From contig JAQMWT010000308.1 of the NCBI GenBank assembly GCA_029834535.1, positions 62,001-126,000 on the forward strand: DNA of 64,000 bases, written 5' to 3'. The translations under genes were made by a program, and so were the position numbers. Below, one piece after another: positions 8,750 to 19,816 of this stretch. Every line of letters begins with the position of its first letter. Positions within the stretch are counted from its first letter, which is position 1. Below the pieces are notes generated by a model. The model searched no databases, was not told the origin of the DNA, and saw nothing but the letters and a program-made list of their open reading frames with translations. The stretch is from Chrysophaeum taylorii. Taxonomy: Eukaryota; Sar; Pelagophyceae; Pelagomonadales; Pelagomonadaceae.

Positions 8750-11110
8750 AAGATGTCGAATTCAAGCCCGCGAGGAATGGAGAGAAGGCCCGTCACGAAC
8801 TCGAAGAACAGGCTTTGGTGGAAGAGAACTCGAATTCACGCGGGGGTCTGCGTACGCGAACAGGATCCCGCGACACCAAGGCCGGGTTTGCGCCACAACA
8901 TCTGCAGACCAAAGCCACCTCGAGACCGAGCCGCTCGTTTGACGATCCGCGCTTTTGGTCCAGCGGCGGCGAGGGACAGCGAGAACGGCGTCGTTGCTTC
9001 GAGGGTTTGTTTTCTGCGGCCAAGGCAGCTCGATTGTTCTCGCCAAACCACAACGAAAGCGGCGATGATAACGAGCCACGGAGGAGTAGCCAAGTATACA
9101 GAATGGTCGCTGGCAAGATGGATAACGGCTGGAAGTTGGGCAGTTTCGGTCCAGCACAAGCAAGCGGTTGGCTGGGCTGGCGGGAAAACAAACAACCAGC
9201 AGGACAACACCCAAGCCCGATGGGTGGATGTAATTTTTGGGACGACATGGAAACCTCGCCTCCGGATGGATGGCTTTCAAGGCACATCAAGCGACGCGCC
9301 GCTGCCCGTCTTGAGCGCTCTACTGGCAGCGATGCGCTAGTCGCCAAGTCGTGTGCCGGTATTTTCGTTCGTTCGGCGAAGATTCAGTTGGCGCGGCAAG
9401 TTGTTGTGGCCAGGTTTTTGAGGGCGGACGATTTTTTTTTTCATTTACGAGATGGTAGCGCAGCACGCACTGGGCAACCATTCAATACGGCGCGGCCCCA
9501 TAAGGTCTATCTCTCGAAGCCTAAAGTTAGGTAGAAATCGGTCGTCCGATTAGAAGGAAGTTTGCGACCTTTGTCACTTCAATTCAAGGGGGCGTCTTCC
9601 TTCCCTTCCTTCCTTCCTTCCTTCCGGTGCTTGCAGGATGACGTCAACTACGCGGAGCTTCTTCCGTCGAGCTGTGCTATGCTTCCGAGCCGTCACTCTG
9701 GGCTCTCCGGTATGGGGTAAAGCTCGGTCTCAGACGATTTCGTTGGTTTTGGTGGCGTTTTTGGACTTGGCGACGAGCTCTTTGGCTTGGAGTGTGACAT
9801 CGTCTATGCTCATTCTTCTTCTTGAGTGCGACTGTGCCGTCGGGCGCAATCTTCATCTTGGGGTGCCGGGCTAGCCCGAAGACTCTCGAGCTCGATTATC
9901 AAGCCGAACCGCGCGCTTCGACGGTCTTGCACGAGCAACTTCTTCGCTGTGTTTGAAATGGATTCAATTCGGGGGGACGGACCATCTCCTCGGCGTACGC
10001 TGTTGGTCGCCCAGTCCATGGCACGTTTCCATGCATTTCTCGAGGCCCCGCGTGACGCCTGCCGTTGTCGATCCGCCGGCGCTCGTCCAACTAAATCCCA
10101 AAGACAGGCCCAAGAAAGGAAAAAAGAAAAGAAAAGTCCTTTGGCAGCAAAAAGTGGGGACGACTAATAAGCAAGCCAATAGAAACGACGGAAGTTGAAT
10201 TTGTCGAGAAGTGTAATAATAAATCGTAATAAGCCTTGTAATATTAATTTAGTTAGTAGTATTGTGTCAAGAAGTGACTTATTATTATTATTAAGGTTAC
10301 AACTACTAGTACGTAATAGAAGGAAGGATTGGTGCCTATTAATAATTGCCGCCGTCGCACGATGATGATGTTTGGGGGTTTCGTCGCGCTCGCTGCTGCT
10401 CGGCTGTCCAGGAAGATGTCTCGAATCTGCTGCGAAGCCGTCGTCGTCGTGCGCCGGGCGGAACGGAGACTGCGCGATGGGCCTGACCGAGTGCTGCTTT
10501 CCGTTCCAAAGGTGCTGGAAGAAGAATGAGGAAGTGGCGCGATGGACCACACGTCGTGTCGGCCTGGCTGGGACTGCAGCAGTCTCACCAGCGGCTTTGA
10601 CCCGACCAAGGACGACTGTTGGCCGAGAACGCGCTGGACGGCGTGATGTCGGCAGCGCTGGACCGTTCGGTCCAAGACACATTTTTCGTCGCTGGCCGCG
10701 CAGCGGACGTACGATCGCCGCGAGTCGTGCAACGCGGACAGCTACAGGTCCGCCTCGGAAGGACCCATGGCCACGATCTTGATCTTGGGGGGGGGGTGCG
10801 CCGCTTCTGAACGCGCACGAAGACACTTTTTTTTCAGTCCGCTCCGCTCGCTCGAAAGAGCAGCCGGCACGCACAACGTCGTCGTCGTCGTGCAGCATTA
10901 GGAGGAGTAGGAAATTCGACGCCGTCTGATCTCGCGTACGTCCAAGAAAACACGGACTACCAAAAGATCCCAGAGGCGAACTCGTATCTTCGGGAGACGC
11001 CGCTGGTTGTCGTTTTCGTTGCCGAGTCTCGTCTCGGCCTAGTTCGCCTAGTTTGACGGCGCGGACCGTGCAGAGAGCGACACGGGCACAGTCCGCCACA
11101 TCCTCGGCAC
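8750..11110. other. No recognisable gene; low-complexity and AT-rich patches
   Basis: Overlapping open frames on both strands (for example 8815-9534 + and 10164-11099 -) show no family motif, and their amino-acid composition looks like shadow frames. There is a (CCTT)n run near 9597-9626 and an AT-rich stretch at 10200-10330. A host gene with short introns could be hidden here, but I cannot support one. Confidence 0.3.
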
Positions 11111-11120
11111 TCCGGAGCGT

Positions 11121-11604
11121 CAGATGTTTGTTTAATTATCTATGGCTCGGAGGATTTCTGAGGTCAGATGTTTGTTTAATTATCTATGGATCGGAGGATT
11201 TCTGAGGTCAGCAGTTTGTTTAATTATCTATGGATCGGAGGATTTCTGAGGTCAGCAGTTTGTTTAATTATCTATGGCTCGGAGGATTTCTGAGGTCAGC
11301 AGTTTGTTTAATTATCTATGGCTCGGAGGATTTCTGAGGTCAGCAGTTTGTTTAATTATCTATGGATCGGAGGATTTCTGAGGTCAGCAGTTTGTTTAAT
11401 TATCTATGGATCGGAGGATTTCTGAGGTCAGCAGTTTGTTTAATTATCTATGGCTCGGAGGATTTCTGAGGTCAGCAGTTTGTTTAATTATCTATGGATC
11501 GGAGGATTTCTGAGGTCAGCAGTTTGTTTAATTATCTATGGATCGGAGGATTTCTGAGGTCAGCAGTTTGTTTAATTATCTATGGATCGGAGGATTTCTG
11601 AGGT
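11121..11604. repeat. Eleven tandem 44-bp repeats containing the end of the DUF1995 gene
   Basis: The array is 484 bp, exactly 11 x 44. Units differ mainly at two places (CAGATG in the first two against CAGCAG in the rest, and GGCTCGG against GGATCGG). On the minus strand each unit spells the DUF1995 C-terminus SEILRSIDN plus its stop codon and a few downstream bases. The unit next to the gene is the real 3' end and the other ten lie downstream of it. Confidence 0.95.
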
Positions 11605-12135
11605 CGTCGGTTCTTCGTCGAACGCGGCCACGCGCCGGTAACGATCGTCGGTCTTGACAAAGAGGCGAAAGGGGTCGGGGTACCTGCGGTAGACGCAGAG
11701 TTTGGTGTCCTTGGCGAGGAGCGGCCTCAGAAGGTAGGCCATAGTCGCGGAACTGAACTCTATCGGGTCCACCTCCAACCTCGAGTTGACCACGACGCAC
11801 CCATCGCGCAGCTGCTGTCGCGTTGCCACCATGTCCGTCGGTCCGCGCACCACCTTCAACGCCGACTCCAAGCTCAGAATAAATTCGTCTTCGCCATCTT
11901 CGGGAATTTCGATCCGAAGACGTCGCTTTCCATCCATCAAGGCAGCGCGCAAGGCCTCCGTCGCCTGCTCGGCGGCCTCCGGAGGCGACTTCGGGATCTC
12001 ATCTTCGAATTCGCGCATCAGCCGCGACCGGAACGCGTCGACGTCGGCGAACACCTCCCACGAGTGCCTCGCGCTCGTAAAGGGGACAACCCAGAACAGC
12101 ATCATCATGATGGGAATTCTATTGATCACCGCCAC
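11572..12135 (-). CDS. DUF1995 family protein, shortened, possibly plastid-targeted
   Basis: This is a 187-residue ORF. The N-terminus MAVINRIPIMMMLFWVVPF is hydrophobic with a Phe near the likely cleavage point, compatible with a secondary-plastid presequence. The body shows DUF1995 landmarks: EQATEALRAALMDGKRRLRI near the N-terminus, CVVVNSRLEVDP, AYLLRPLLAKDTKLCVYRRY with PDPFRLF, and a final VAAFDEEPTTSEI. Family members are usually some 60-100 residues longer. The part between the IEIP strand and the VVVNSRL strand looks contracted, so this copy may have a deletion or an unseen intron. DUF1995 proteins occur in plants, algae and cyanobacteria, and their function is poorly defined. The stop codon lies inside the 44-bp repeat array. 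Confidence 0.7.
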   Translation of the reverse strand: MAVINRIPIMMMLFWVVPFTSARHSWEVFADVDAFRSRLMREFEDEIPKSPPEAAEQATEALRAALMDGKRRLRIEIPEDGEDEFILSLESALKVVRGPTDMVATRQQLRDGCVVVNSRLEVDPIEFSSATMAYLLRPLLAKDTKLCVYRRYPDPFRLFVKTDDRYRRVAAFDEEPTTSEILRSIDN

Positions 12136-12164
12136 AAACAGGGCTTAGGCTCAGGTAAGCGACT

Positions 12165-14745
12165 TCACCCAGTTTGGTTCACTTCACGATTTTTTTTGTC
12201 CAATGTTCACTTCACTTCACGACAGCCTCCGTCGTCATGATGAGCCAAGTCGAGCCGGGGTTACCTGGAGGTGGAGGATAATGTTGATGATGAGGAGGAG
12301 AAATTAAAACGCGGTGTTAACAGAACGAGGAAGTTCACAAGAACGAGCCGATGTCGATGTTGTGACGCGTGGAACACGCCCGGCAACAAAAGCGGACGAT
12401 CAACCAGGTTTTTTCAAGGTGTGGGACTGAAGGAACATCATCCTGACCGCGTTTACCAGGGGGAAGGCGACGCAGGCGCGTATCCATATCCTGTGCTGGG
12501 AGCGCCTCGGAGGTGGTGACGACAGACTTCAAGAAAGAAAGGCACGTGGCAGACAGACGACCACGCCCTCTTGGGACCGGCCCACTACAAGGCTGCGCAT
12601 CCGGAGGAGGATTCGATTCGACGAGCTGGGACGTCAACCTTTCGCCAAGAAATAGAAGATTGACCAAGCAAAGCAGGGCGGCGTTATGACGGCGTTGTGG
12701 CAACCTCCAAGGGTAAATCGGATATTACGAGATACTTCATGGCCATGCCCAGCCAGGCAAATAAAGCACTCTTCTCCCTGATGGCGACGTTCTCGGCTCG
12801 GCACTACGCGTACACGTCGGCAGCGGATTTCTTCCAAGCGCACCTTTGACTGACGACGAAGATCATCATCGCAAGCTTCTTGACGCGTAGTATTACCGCG
12901 GTGGTGGTGGTGGCGGGAAAGGCAAGCGCCCTCGTTCTTGACTCTAAAAGCGCTGTTTGATGAATGGGTGGAACAACGCTGAATATCGTTGTTTTGTTGT
13001 TCGAATCCTGAAGCACGTCGTCACGGAGTGTTATGAAGCGGCGGCTTTCGGCAATCCATTCGAAGAAGGTGCTGCATGACGGCGGCGGGACACTCAAGGA
13101 TAAGAAGTTCAAGCGACAGGCCATTGGCCTTGTATCCTTCATCTGGCCCGATTGGAGTGGCGTCGAGACGGTGTTCCCGCGTGGGCCTCGTTCCAGCTGA
13201 CGACGACGGAACCGATTCCGGCACGGCTTCTTCTCTGCTCCGTTCTGTGGTCGCGGAGCATGCGGGAATCGATATCGATTTGGCGGCCGTAACCATTGTT
13301 CAAGACCGGGCTCCAAAATTGGCGTCGCCGAAAAATAATTTTTTGTTGAGGTCGAAGCGTGTGACGTGCATGATGTATCTCAAAAATCTAGGCAGCGGCA
13401 TGTGGCGACTTGACACGATCCAGAGGCAAGCAGGTGATCAATCCATTCCCAGCTGGCCAGGAGCTGCTGAACCGTGGTGGCCACGATGGAGCCAAGTTCT
13501 TTTGTGTCTTACGGCACACGTTTGAAGGATCTGCATGCGCTATTGCCATTACAGCCGGGGAAATAAATCACCCAAGCTCGAGCTCGACCTCAATAAGACG
13601 AGGTTCCGGGCGCGATACTAACTTATTCGTTCCTTACTGCGTATGCACCACGTGCTCAAACTGTACGCGGCTACCAACATTGGACTCCCCTGGACATCAG
13701 TGATGAGCAATGGGTGGCGTTGGCTGAATTCGAGGCGATTTTTGCTATAACGGATGCGGCCGTTGTTTTCGTGCAACATGAACACTTATACCTGGGGGGG
13801 GGTGCGCCGCATTGATCAAGCACAACATGATCAAGTCTCTGCGAGCTGAGACGCTAGAAGTCATTGATCTCCCGAACATAACTGCGAAATCAATGCCACG
13901 TAAGACTGTCGATGTTGACGACCTCAGCGAGACCGGCAAAATCTGTCTTGAGCGGGCTATTCTCGAATGTGAGCGTCGGTTTTGCAGGAATAATGAAAAC
14001 TACGTGCGTCACTTCAACTACGAATTCAACGATCGCGAGCTGATTGCCCTCCTTCTTGACTTTCGGACTATTAATTGCCGGCACCTGTCGTCCAGTCGGA
14101 GAGCTCAGGCCAGGAAGTTGCTCAAGGAAGAATATGTGATTTACGCACGGACTGCATTCCACCACGAAAAGGCAAAGACTTCCTCCGAGCATGCGCCGCC
14201 CTCCGAGCCTGCGCCTGCCCGCAGTCTCTTGGCGGCACTCGATGCACCCGACGGTTGGGACGACATTATTGGCGACGTGCCTTCTTTTGCTATGCCTGAG
14301 AACCAGATACCCGATTTCAATGTGGAGTTTGAACAGGTCTTCACTCAATGGATCAGGCTGTCGAGATCGCTCTACTGGAAAGAGCATTATCCTGAACTTG
14401 AGAAGAAGGATGAAGTCGGCTTCACAGATCTGGCTGTGCTCGACGTTGGAAAGCTGTATCGACCGCTCACCAAGGAGCAGTATGGGTTCCTTCCGGATAT
14501 GGCGAGAGCCTGCCAATAAGGGTTTTTTTAATTGGCACACATGGCGCAGAGCTACTGTGAGCGCTGCCTGGGCATTGGAAATCTTGTCCTGACCGAGGGA
14601 AACACGTTGCTCGGCGCGGACGAGACGGACAAAGTTGCCAGTATACTGCGCATGCACAAGAATTTCTTCATTGCGGCCGCCCGGATTAATTTTGTTTCCT
14701 TGCGCTCATCCGTTCTGGCTCTTTGAGCCTGGGAGTTGCAAACCA
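12165..14745 (+). mobile_element. hAT-like DNA transposon, copy A
   Basis: The left end carries TTCACTTCAC motifs (12165-12222). From about 12236 the sequence runs almost base for base with copy B at 24577 until about 14690, where copy A ends and family E copy 1 begins. The coding strand is plus and broken into many frames. The best pieces are the ORF at 13812-14519 and the C-terminal piece at 14532-14726. The insertion lies about 30 bp upstream of the DUF1995 start codon, so it sits where that gene's promoter would be. Confidence 0.75.
13812..14519 (+). pseudogene. hAT transposase middle fragment (copy A)
   Basis: This 235-codon open frame begins inside the transposase, since DEQWVALAEFEAIF lies just upstream in another frame. 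It contains ICLERAILECERRF, LIALLLDFRTINCR and an acidic stretch near IPDFNVEFEQVFTQWIRL, and ends KLYRPLTKEQYGFLPDMARA. One frameshift at a T-run (about 14523) links it to AQSYCERCLGIGNLVLTEGN and DKVASILRMHKNFF (14532-14726). This matches the hAT C-terminal dimerisation region, where the usual S-x-E-R block reads YCER and is followed by a Leu-x-x-Leu-Arg-x-x-x-x-Phe helix. The copy is inactive. Confidence 0.6.
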
Positions 14746-17035
14746 TAATAATAATAAGGGAAAAGATATGTTTGCAACCACCGTATAAGTTTGATCACCC
14801 GTAAACCCTCAACAAGTTTGATCATTTAAGTTTGGTCAATCCCCATCTGGATTGACTAAAGTTTGGTCAATCCCCATCTGGATTGACTAAACTTGTACCT
14901 TGAGAGACCAAACATAAGGTTCGCTGACAAAACAAGGGCCGCCGTGATCAAGCTTTCAGCGATTCTGCATGTCGCGCTGTCACTCCGTAGCGTCCTTCGA
15001 CTTCGAAACGATCGATGAGGAGGTCGGTATCGATGCTTCGCTCAGCGAGCGGGAGCGTGGTGGTAACACGCCGACGTCGGTTGACCACGACGCCGAAAAA
15101 GAAAACAAGAAGTCGCGTGCCCAGACGAAGGTAAACGACTATGAGAGATCGCCGAGTACGCTGTCGCAGCTCAGAGCGTGCAAACACGAGGCTCCACCTT
15201 ACTCGACATAACCTAAATGCCAAGTTCAGCGTGTGTGTTCGCGAGGCCGACTTGCAGCAGATGATGTTCGACACGGGCGGCAAGTTGACGGCGCGTACAA
15301 CAACATGGTTAACAACAGCGCGACAGCGTTGTCGTTCAATTGCAAGATACAAGGCCGCAGTTTCTCTGTGCGTGCTGCTCGTTGTGATGTGCAAGTAGAC
15401 AATATCGTTACGTGTGCTGAAAGGCACGCCTGCTCCGAGCCTTGTGCCTATGTAGATCCAGCTATCGTGCGAGGCACTTCCGCGAGGCCGTGTCGCTCTT
15501 CATCAAGGGCTTTATGGAGGGCATGTCAGGCGGCTCTTCTCGGCATATGCGTTTGATAGACATCTGCAACAACGTCATCCGCTAAAGGCACGAGATGGCG
15601 AACCGGGATCGTTCGCTGTAGTCTGTCATAAACATCGAACTAAGGATGCGCATCCGGATGATCTTGGGGGACGAAGAAAACAGCGCAGTATTAGCGCTGT
15701 CTTGCGCAGGCCTTGTTTGTGGATGTTTTTCTGCGAGTGTTCGCATGTTGATGCGTGTGTATGGTCAAACTTGGAGGCTTTGTGACCAAACTTGTAACAT
15801 CGTTGATCAAACTCTGTGATCAAACTTGCGGCCTTATGATCAAACTTAAATTCGAGTAACCAAACTTGCATGTAAGAGACAAAACTTACAGTTTTTTGTG
15901 ATCAAACCTAATTCGATTTGGTATCATCGAACAATCACATCAGACTTGTCATATATGCTCCGCAGATGACATACGGGAGGACGCTCGCCAAGGCACTCCG
16001 GAAATGCGACATCCCCTTCAACTCGTGCACGACCTCGTACAAGACCGCGCGTGGTGGCGGTCCGCCATCAACGCCTTTTCTTCCCTCGCCTCTACCCCAT
16101 CTGTGTGATTTTGCTCTGTGATCCTGAACCGGCTCCTGCCGGCCCAGCCTGGCTCCCATGCCCGGGAGAGGTCCGACGTCGACATCCTCTCTCAGGAAGA
16201 TCGCTGACACCAACTCTAGTCATCAGTACAAGTCTCAAACATGACAACTAACTAACTAACTTCTTGACATCCCTTCGCGCCGCAGCTTGTATTTGCCGAC
16301 TTTCTCGTAGTACAGTGCTCGACGGTGCAGCAGCAGCTCCCGGGGAGATCTTGTGGCGGGGCGGGGTTGTCGAGATGCGCGAGGAGGAGGAGGATAAGGA
16401 GGTGTTCAATTACGGTCGTGCGAGTTGTTTATGCAGGCGTAACGGCACGTGTTCGCCGTGATCAAGCTGGACAGCTAACTCCGGATCGGGTACGCGACGG
16501 TGAGGAACTCCTGAACGTGTTCCTGTACGGTCCCGGGCAAGTGTGGGACTACAATCTTCGGGTGCTCCCGGGGCATTGCTTCTCGACGTCGTCGAGTTTC
16601 GCGTTCTCGACCCCGAGTCGATTATCAAAGACGCTCTCCCTCTCGGATTTTGGTATGCAGAATGGGGTGATCCGTCTCACGCAGACCATGTAAGAAGTCT
16701 GGTGTCCGATGTCCGCTTGTTGCTGAAGAATGACGGCAACAGCACCGTGGTGAGTCGCGGTTTGGGTGGCTTCCTACGAACGATGGAAGGTACGAGAATG
16801 GGCCTAGCTTAAGTACGCCAAGCAATCTGCTCTCGAGGCCGCGCGTCGCTGCCCGCTCTCCTTGCGTATCGCCGCGCTGTCTCAAGATCTCCTTCTAAGG
16901 CGGTCATTGGGGGGTCCCCATGCTGTGCGTGTAACGCCACGGTAGATTAAGTCAGTGCTCCCTCTCATCATATCAATTTACGAGAATTTCGCATTCGTGA
17001 CTACCAGGCCAACTCGGTCATTCGTCCCCTCTGGT
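14745..17035 (+). mobile_element. Unclassified DNA element, family E, copy 1
   Basis: It begins TAATAATAAGGGAAAAGA, the same end that closes copy 2 at 52545. Arrays of AAGTTTGATCA / AAGTTTGGTCA follow (14785-14930), with the same motif inverted at 15760-15915. The interior from about 14940 to 16930 pairs with copy 2 (50340-52360, reversed), interrupted by a LINE-like fragment at 15955-16200. Short open frames include DLQQMMFDTGGKLTAR and ESIIKDALPLGFWYAEWGD but no recognisable transposase. No target-site duplication could be defined. Confidence 0.6.
15955..16205 (+). mobile_element. LINE-like 3' fragment, copy 1
   Basis: The plus strand matches the minus strand of the copies at 35.6, 40.9 and 51.5 kb: a degraded LHDLVQDRARWR-like stretch, then CCGGCTCCTGCCGGCCCAGC and GGGAGAGGTCCGA. 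An A-x-D-R-x-x-W-R pattern is typical of the region after the reverse transcriptase in LINE ORF2. The fragment sits inside family E copy 1 at a site where copy 2 is uninterrupted. Confidence 0.5.
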
Positions 17036-17285
17036 GTCAAAAAAAAAAATTGATTTAGGGTTAGTAGTACCCCCCTTTATCTAGGGTTAGCTCTCTTACT
17101 TCGAACATCTTGTAATTTCAGAAAAAAGCTGTGTTATTTATTTACACCGTGCTCTCCTCGTAGTAGGAAACAGGACGCGGGCAGACTACCACTGCTCTCA
17201 CTCGGCTGAAGGTTAACACAGTTGAAATTACTGTTCTCTAGGTATTGGTTGTTGTCGTGCGTCTTCCTGTTGTTGCGAACAACGC

Positions 17286-18752
17286 GTGGTCGAAATACTT
17301 CTCCAGGATGATAATTCATTCGAGAGAACATCGGAGGATGGCAGAACTGCGCTCACCACCACCACCGCGCGCAGGCAAGATCAGTCAACGGTGTGGAAGC
17401 GCCGCAAGAAACTCGACCGGTTTGCCACCGAGATTATCGATCTGCAATGGACGTGCTGCGCGCTGGAGGAAACTTTCGATGCGGAGATCGGCGAAGAAGA
17501 AGTGCAACACGCGGGGTACGGTGTGCTGGTGCAGAAACCGTCGATCGCGATCGATAAGGACTCGGAGAAATCCAAAAATAACGCAGTGATCTTCGCGGCG
17601 CGACGCGCGATCGATGCGACTGACTACCGCTACGAAATCATCGTCGTGGGCGACCCTGGCATCATAAAGACGCGCGGTTCAACGTTTTTTGCGATGCAGG
17701 AGCTGCTAGCGCAAAAAAAACCGTGATGCGCGTTGGGTTCAAGGACGAAGTGATCATCCTCGTCCTACCTAGTGCCCAGGGCAAATACGAAGCGTGGACG
17801 CGCAGTCGTGCGGATATACGGCATGGTGCACTTGCTGCGAGAGACCCCGAGGCCTTCGTGCTCATAGACCCGCCCGAAACGGGATTCTACCAGGATACGG
17901 CCAAGTGCCGCACGATCAAAGTCGCGCGTCGAACAACGCTGAGCAGCGTTGTGAGAATGCCCGTAAGGACAAGATAGTTCTCATCACCGGACCGCCCGAC
18001 GAGCGCGAGTTGCGCGCCATGGTGCCGCCGACACTCTGGACTGCGCGGCCGCGACTCGCTATCGCTGCTGGGCTGCGCGCCGCGGTACGTTTTCAATAAA
18101 GCGAAATTTCTTGCGATCGCCAAAGATATCATCAAACACGCGGAAGGAAGGTGCCGTTAAGAGATCGGGCACGCTTGATAATCTCGTCAACTTCCTGACT
18201 TTCGATGCGTCCAGTGACGTCCAAGCTTCCTCGTCGGTTTCTGGGAAGTTTTTCGCCATAAATCCAGCCCACGATTCGCACGTGCCGACGTGGCGTGACA
18301 GGACGCAAGTCATTTCACACGAGCTTGCTCGGCTCGCCGTCCACACCAGAGTCGTCAAAAGCATGCCCAAGAGGTTCTTTATTCTGGTTCCGAGTTTGGA
18401 CGCGCGTTCGAGCGCGCGCATCGTGCTCTGGTGGTGCTGCCGGCCAACTGGAAGCCGGGATCAGCGCTGGACGCCCTCGAACTTGGTCGCAAGGGGGATA
18501 GACACGAGTTGAAAGGGGAGTTCAACGTTTTAATGTGCGGCGGCAATTTCCCGGCCATCGACTTCGCATACGGGCCAACGCTATTGTTCTTCGACGCAAA
18601 GTGCTCAAAATCACAAAATAATATTTTTTGATCTCAATTCGAGCGCGTTGACGATCCTCCTCGGCGTGGTGGATAAATTCGATGGCGAGTTGCGGACTGT
18701 TCCCGGAAAGGAGAACTTCAAGGCTACCTTCGCCTTCCTTCGCTTGAATTAA
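17286..18752 (+). pseudogene. Crinkler/RHS-type P-loop NTPase effector gene, frameshifted
   Basis: Pieces in changing plus frames follow the order of the NTPase-nuclease-like proteins shared by Crinkler (CRN) effectors and trypanosomatid retrotransposon hot spot (RHS) proteins. They are: a P-loop region (EIIVVGDPGIIKTRGSTFF), MRVGFKDEVIILVLP, a Walker-B-like strand (EAFVLIDPPETG), a sensor-like strand (KDKIVLITGPPDERELRAM), PRYVFNKAKFLAIA, FERAHRALVVLPANW and a C-terminal KENFKATFAFLRLN before a TAA at 18750. Frame changes occur near 17712 (an A8 run), 17965, 18085, 18160 and 18410. The P-loop has Ile where the Gly before Lys is expected. Both points argue that it is dead. RHS/CRN genes are often associated with transposons, and family E copy 1 is adjacent upstream. 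Confidence 0.6.
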
Positions 18753-18754
18753 TG

Positions 18755-19375
18755 CAGAACCTAACGCTCCACAAAGACGTTGGTGGAGCAACGCGAAGCG
18801 TGCGCGCTCGTCGCCCATCGATGCGCTGTGTCCTTGGGGAGGGAGTGGTTCCCCTCGCGGGCTCGCGTTGTTGAATCCCCCCAGAAGATTCTAGTCCTCG
18901 ACCGTGGCGGCGGCGGCCGCGGTTTGTTTTTGCCTTTTCGCTTGCCCAGAGGGTCCGACAGCTTGGCCGTCGGTGATCCGAACGCAGGTAAGTAAACGGC
19001 TCGATGATGCACTGTCCCTGCTTGCTCTCGAGGACGGACTTCTGAACGGACTCGACGTCCTCGGGCACGCCCCCAGTGACGTGATCGACTAAGTCTTTTT
19101 TGACGAGGACCGTTGGAAAGAAATAAACGAGTGCGCGACGAACTTGGGTCAACGTTGCCCGAGTAGAGAACAGTAATCACAACTGTGTTACCCTTCAGCA
19201 GCAGCAGAGCGTGAGAAAAACAGTGGTAGTCTGTCCTCGAATCAGTCTCTTAATCGAGGACAGCCGGTGTGTGTGTGAATAACACAGCGTTTTCTTCTTT
19301 AAATCAAAGGATGAAAAGTTAAGCGAACTAACCCTACGGTACTAACCCTAGTTCAGATTTTCTGTCTCTTTTGGA

Positions 19376-19412
<37 letters not shown>

Positions 19413-19800
19413 CAAAGATGACCACTCGTCCTCGGGGGGAGGGTCCTTGCGGCTCGTCCGACGGGTCGGGGGATTCGAGTCGCGCTGACCGAGCTCCGAG
19501 GAAGGGAATGACGCGAAAGGCGGTCTGGACGCCGCTCTCCGGTAATGGTGGTCTGTAGCGCGAGGATGATTATCACCGTGGTTGAAGCCTTTCGAGGCCC
19601 CAGCACATCATGACGCTGTTTTTCGCACTCGCGGTAACTAGCTCGATGGTGCGAATGTTGGACGCCGCCCGCGGACTTCCTTCATCCTGGCGGCGTTTCC
19701 CTTTCAACTCGACTCGACTCGACTCGACTCGACGACCTGCGCCCGTCTCGTCGAAGAGATGGTTCCGCCCTCGTCCGTGATGCCTCAGCGGACCGCGAAT
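18755..19800. other. No recognisable gene; simple repeats
   Basis: A minus-strand frame (18724-19152) reads FFPTVLVKKDLVDHVTGGVP and looks protein-like for about 50 residues, but I cannot place it. A (GGCT)n run lies at 19376-19412 and a (GACTC)n run at about 19708-19733. Confidence 0.3.
19376..19412. repeat. (GGCT)n microsatellite
   Basis: About nine GGCT units lie in a row. Confidence 0.95.
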
Positions 19801-19816
19801 GCCCTCGAAGTGCTCG

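Noticed and set aside
10164-11099. 311-codon minus-strand ORF as a real gene
   Set aside because: No motif, mixed composition, and a terminal part of Asn/Leu/Ile runs from AT-rich DNA. Other frames are equally open.
11121-11604. CRISPR-like array
   Set aside because: The 44-bp units are head to tail with no spacers, contain a gene's stop codon, and the genome is eukaryotic.
15240-15290. Retropepsin (FDTGGK) in family E
   Set aside because: The D-T-G triplet alone is not enough. The flanking hydrophobic pattern and the later Gly block of retropepsins are missing.
17040-17100. Interstitial telomere repeats (TTTAGGGTTAG, also near 8530 and 19330)
   Set aside because: Only one or two units at each place, which is too few to claim a telomeric array.
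19460-19490. tRNA T-arm-like sequence (GGATTCGAGTC)
   Set aside because: No cloverleaf could be folded around it by eye. No tRNA or rRNA genes were found in the window.
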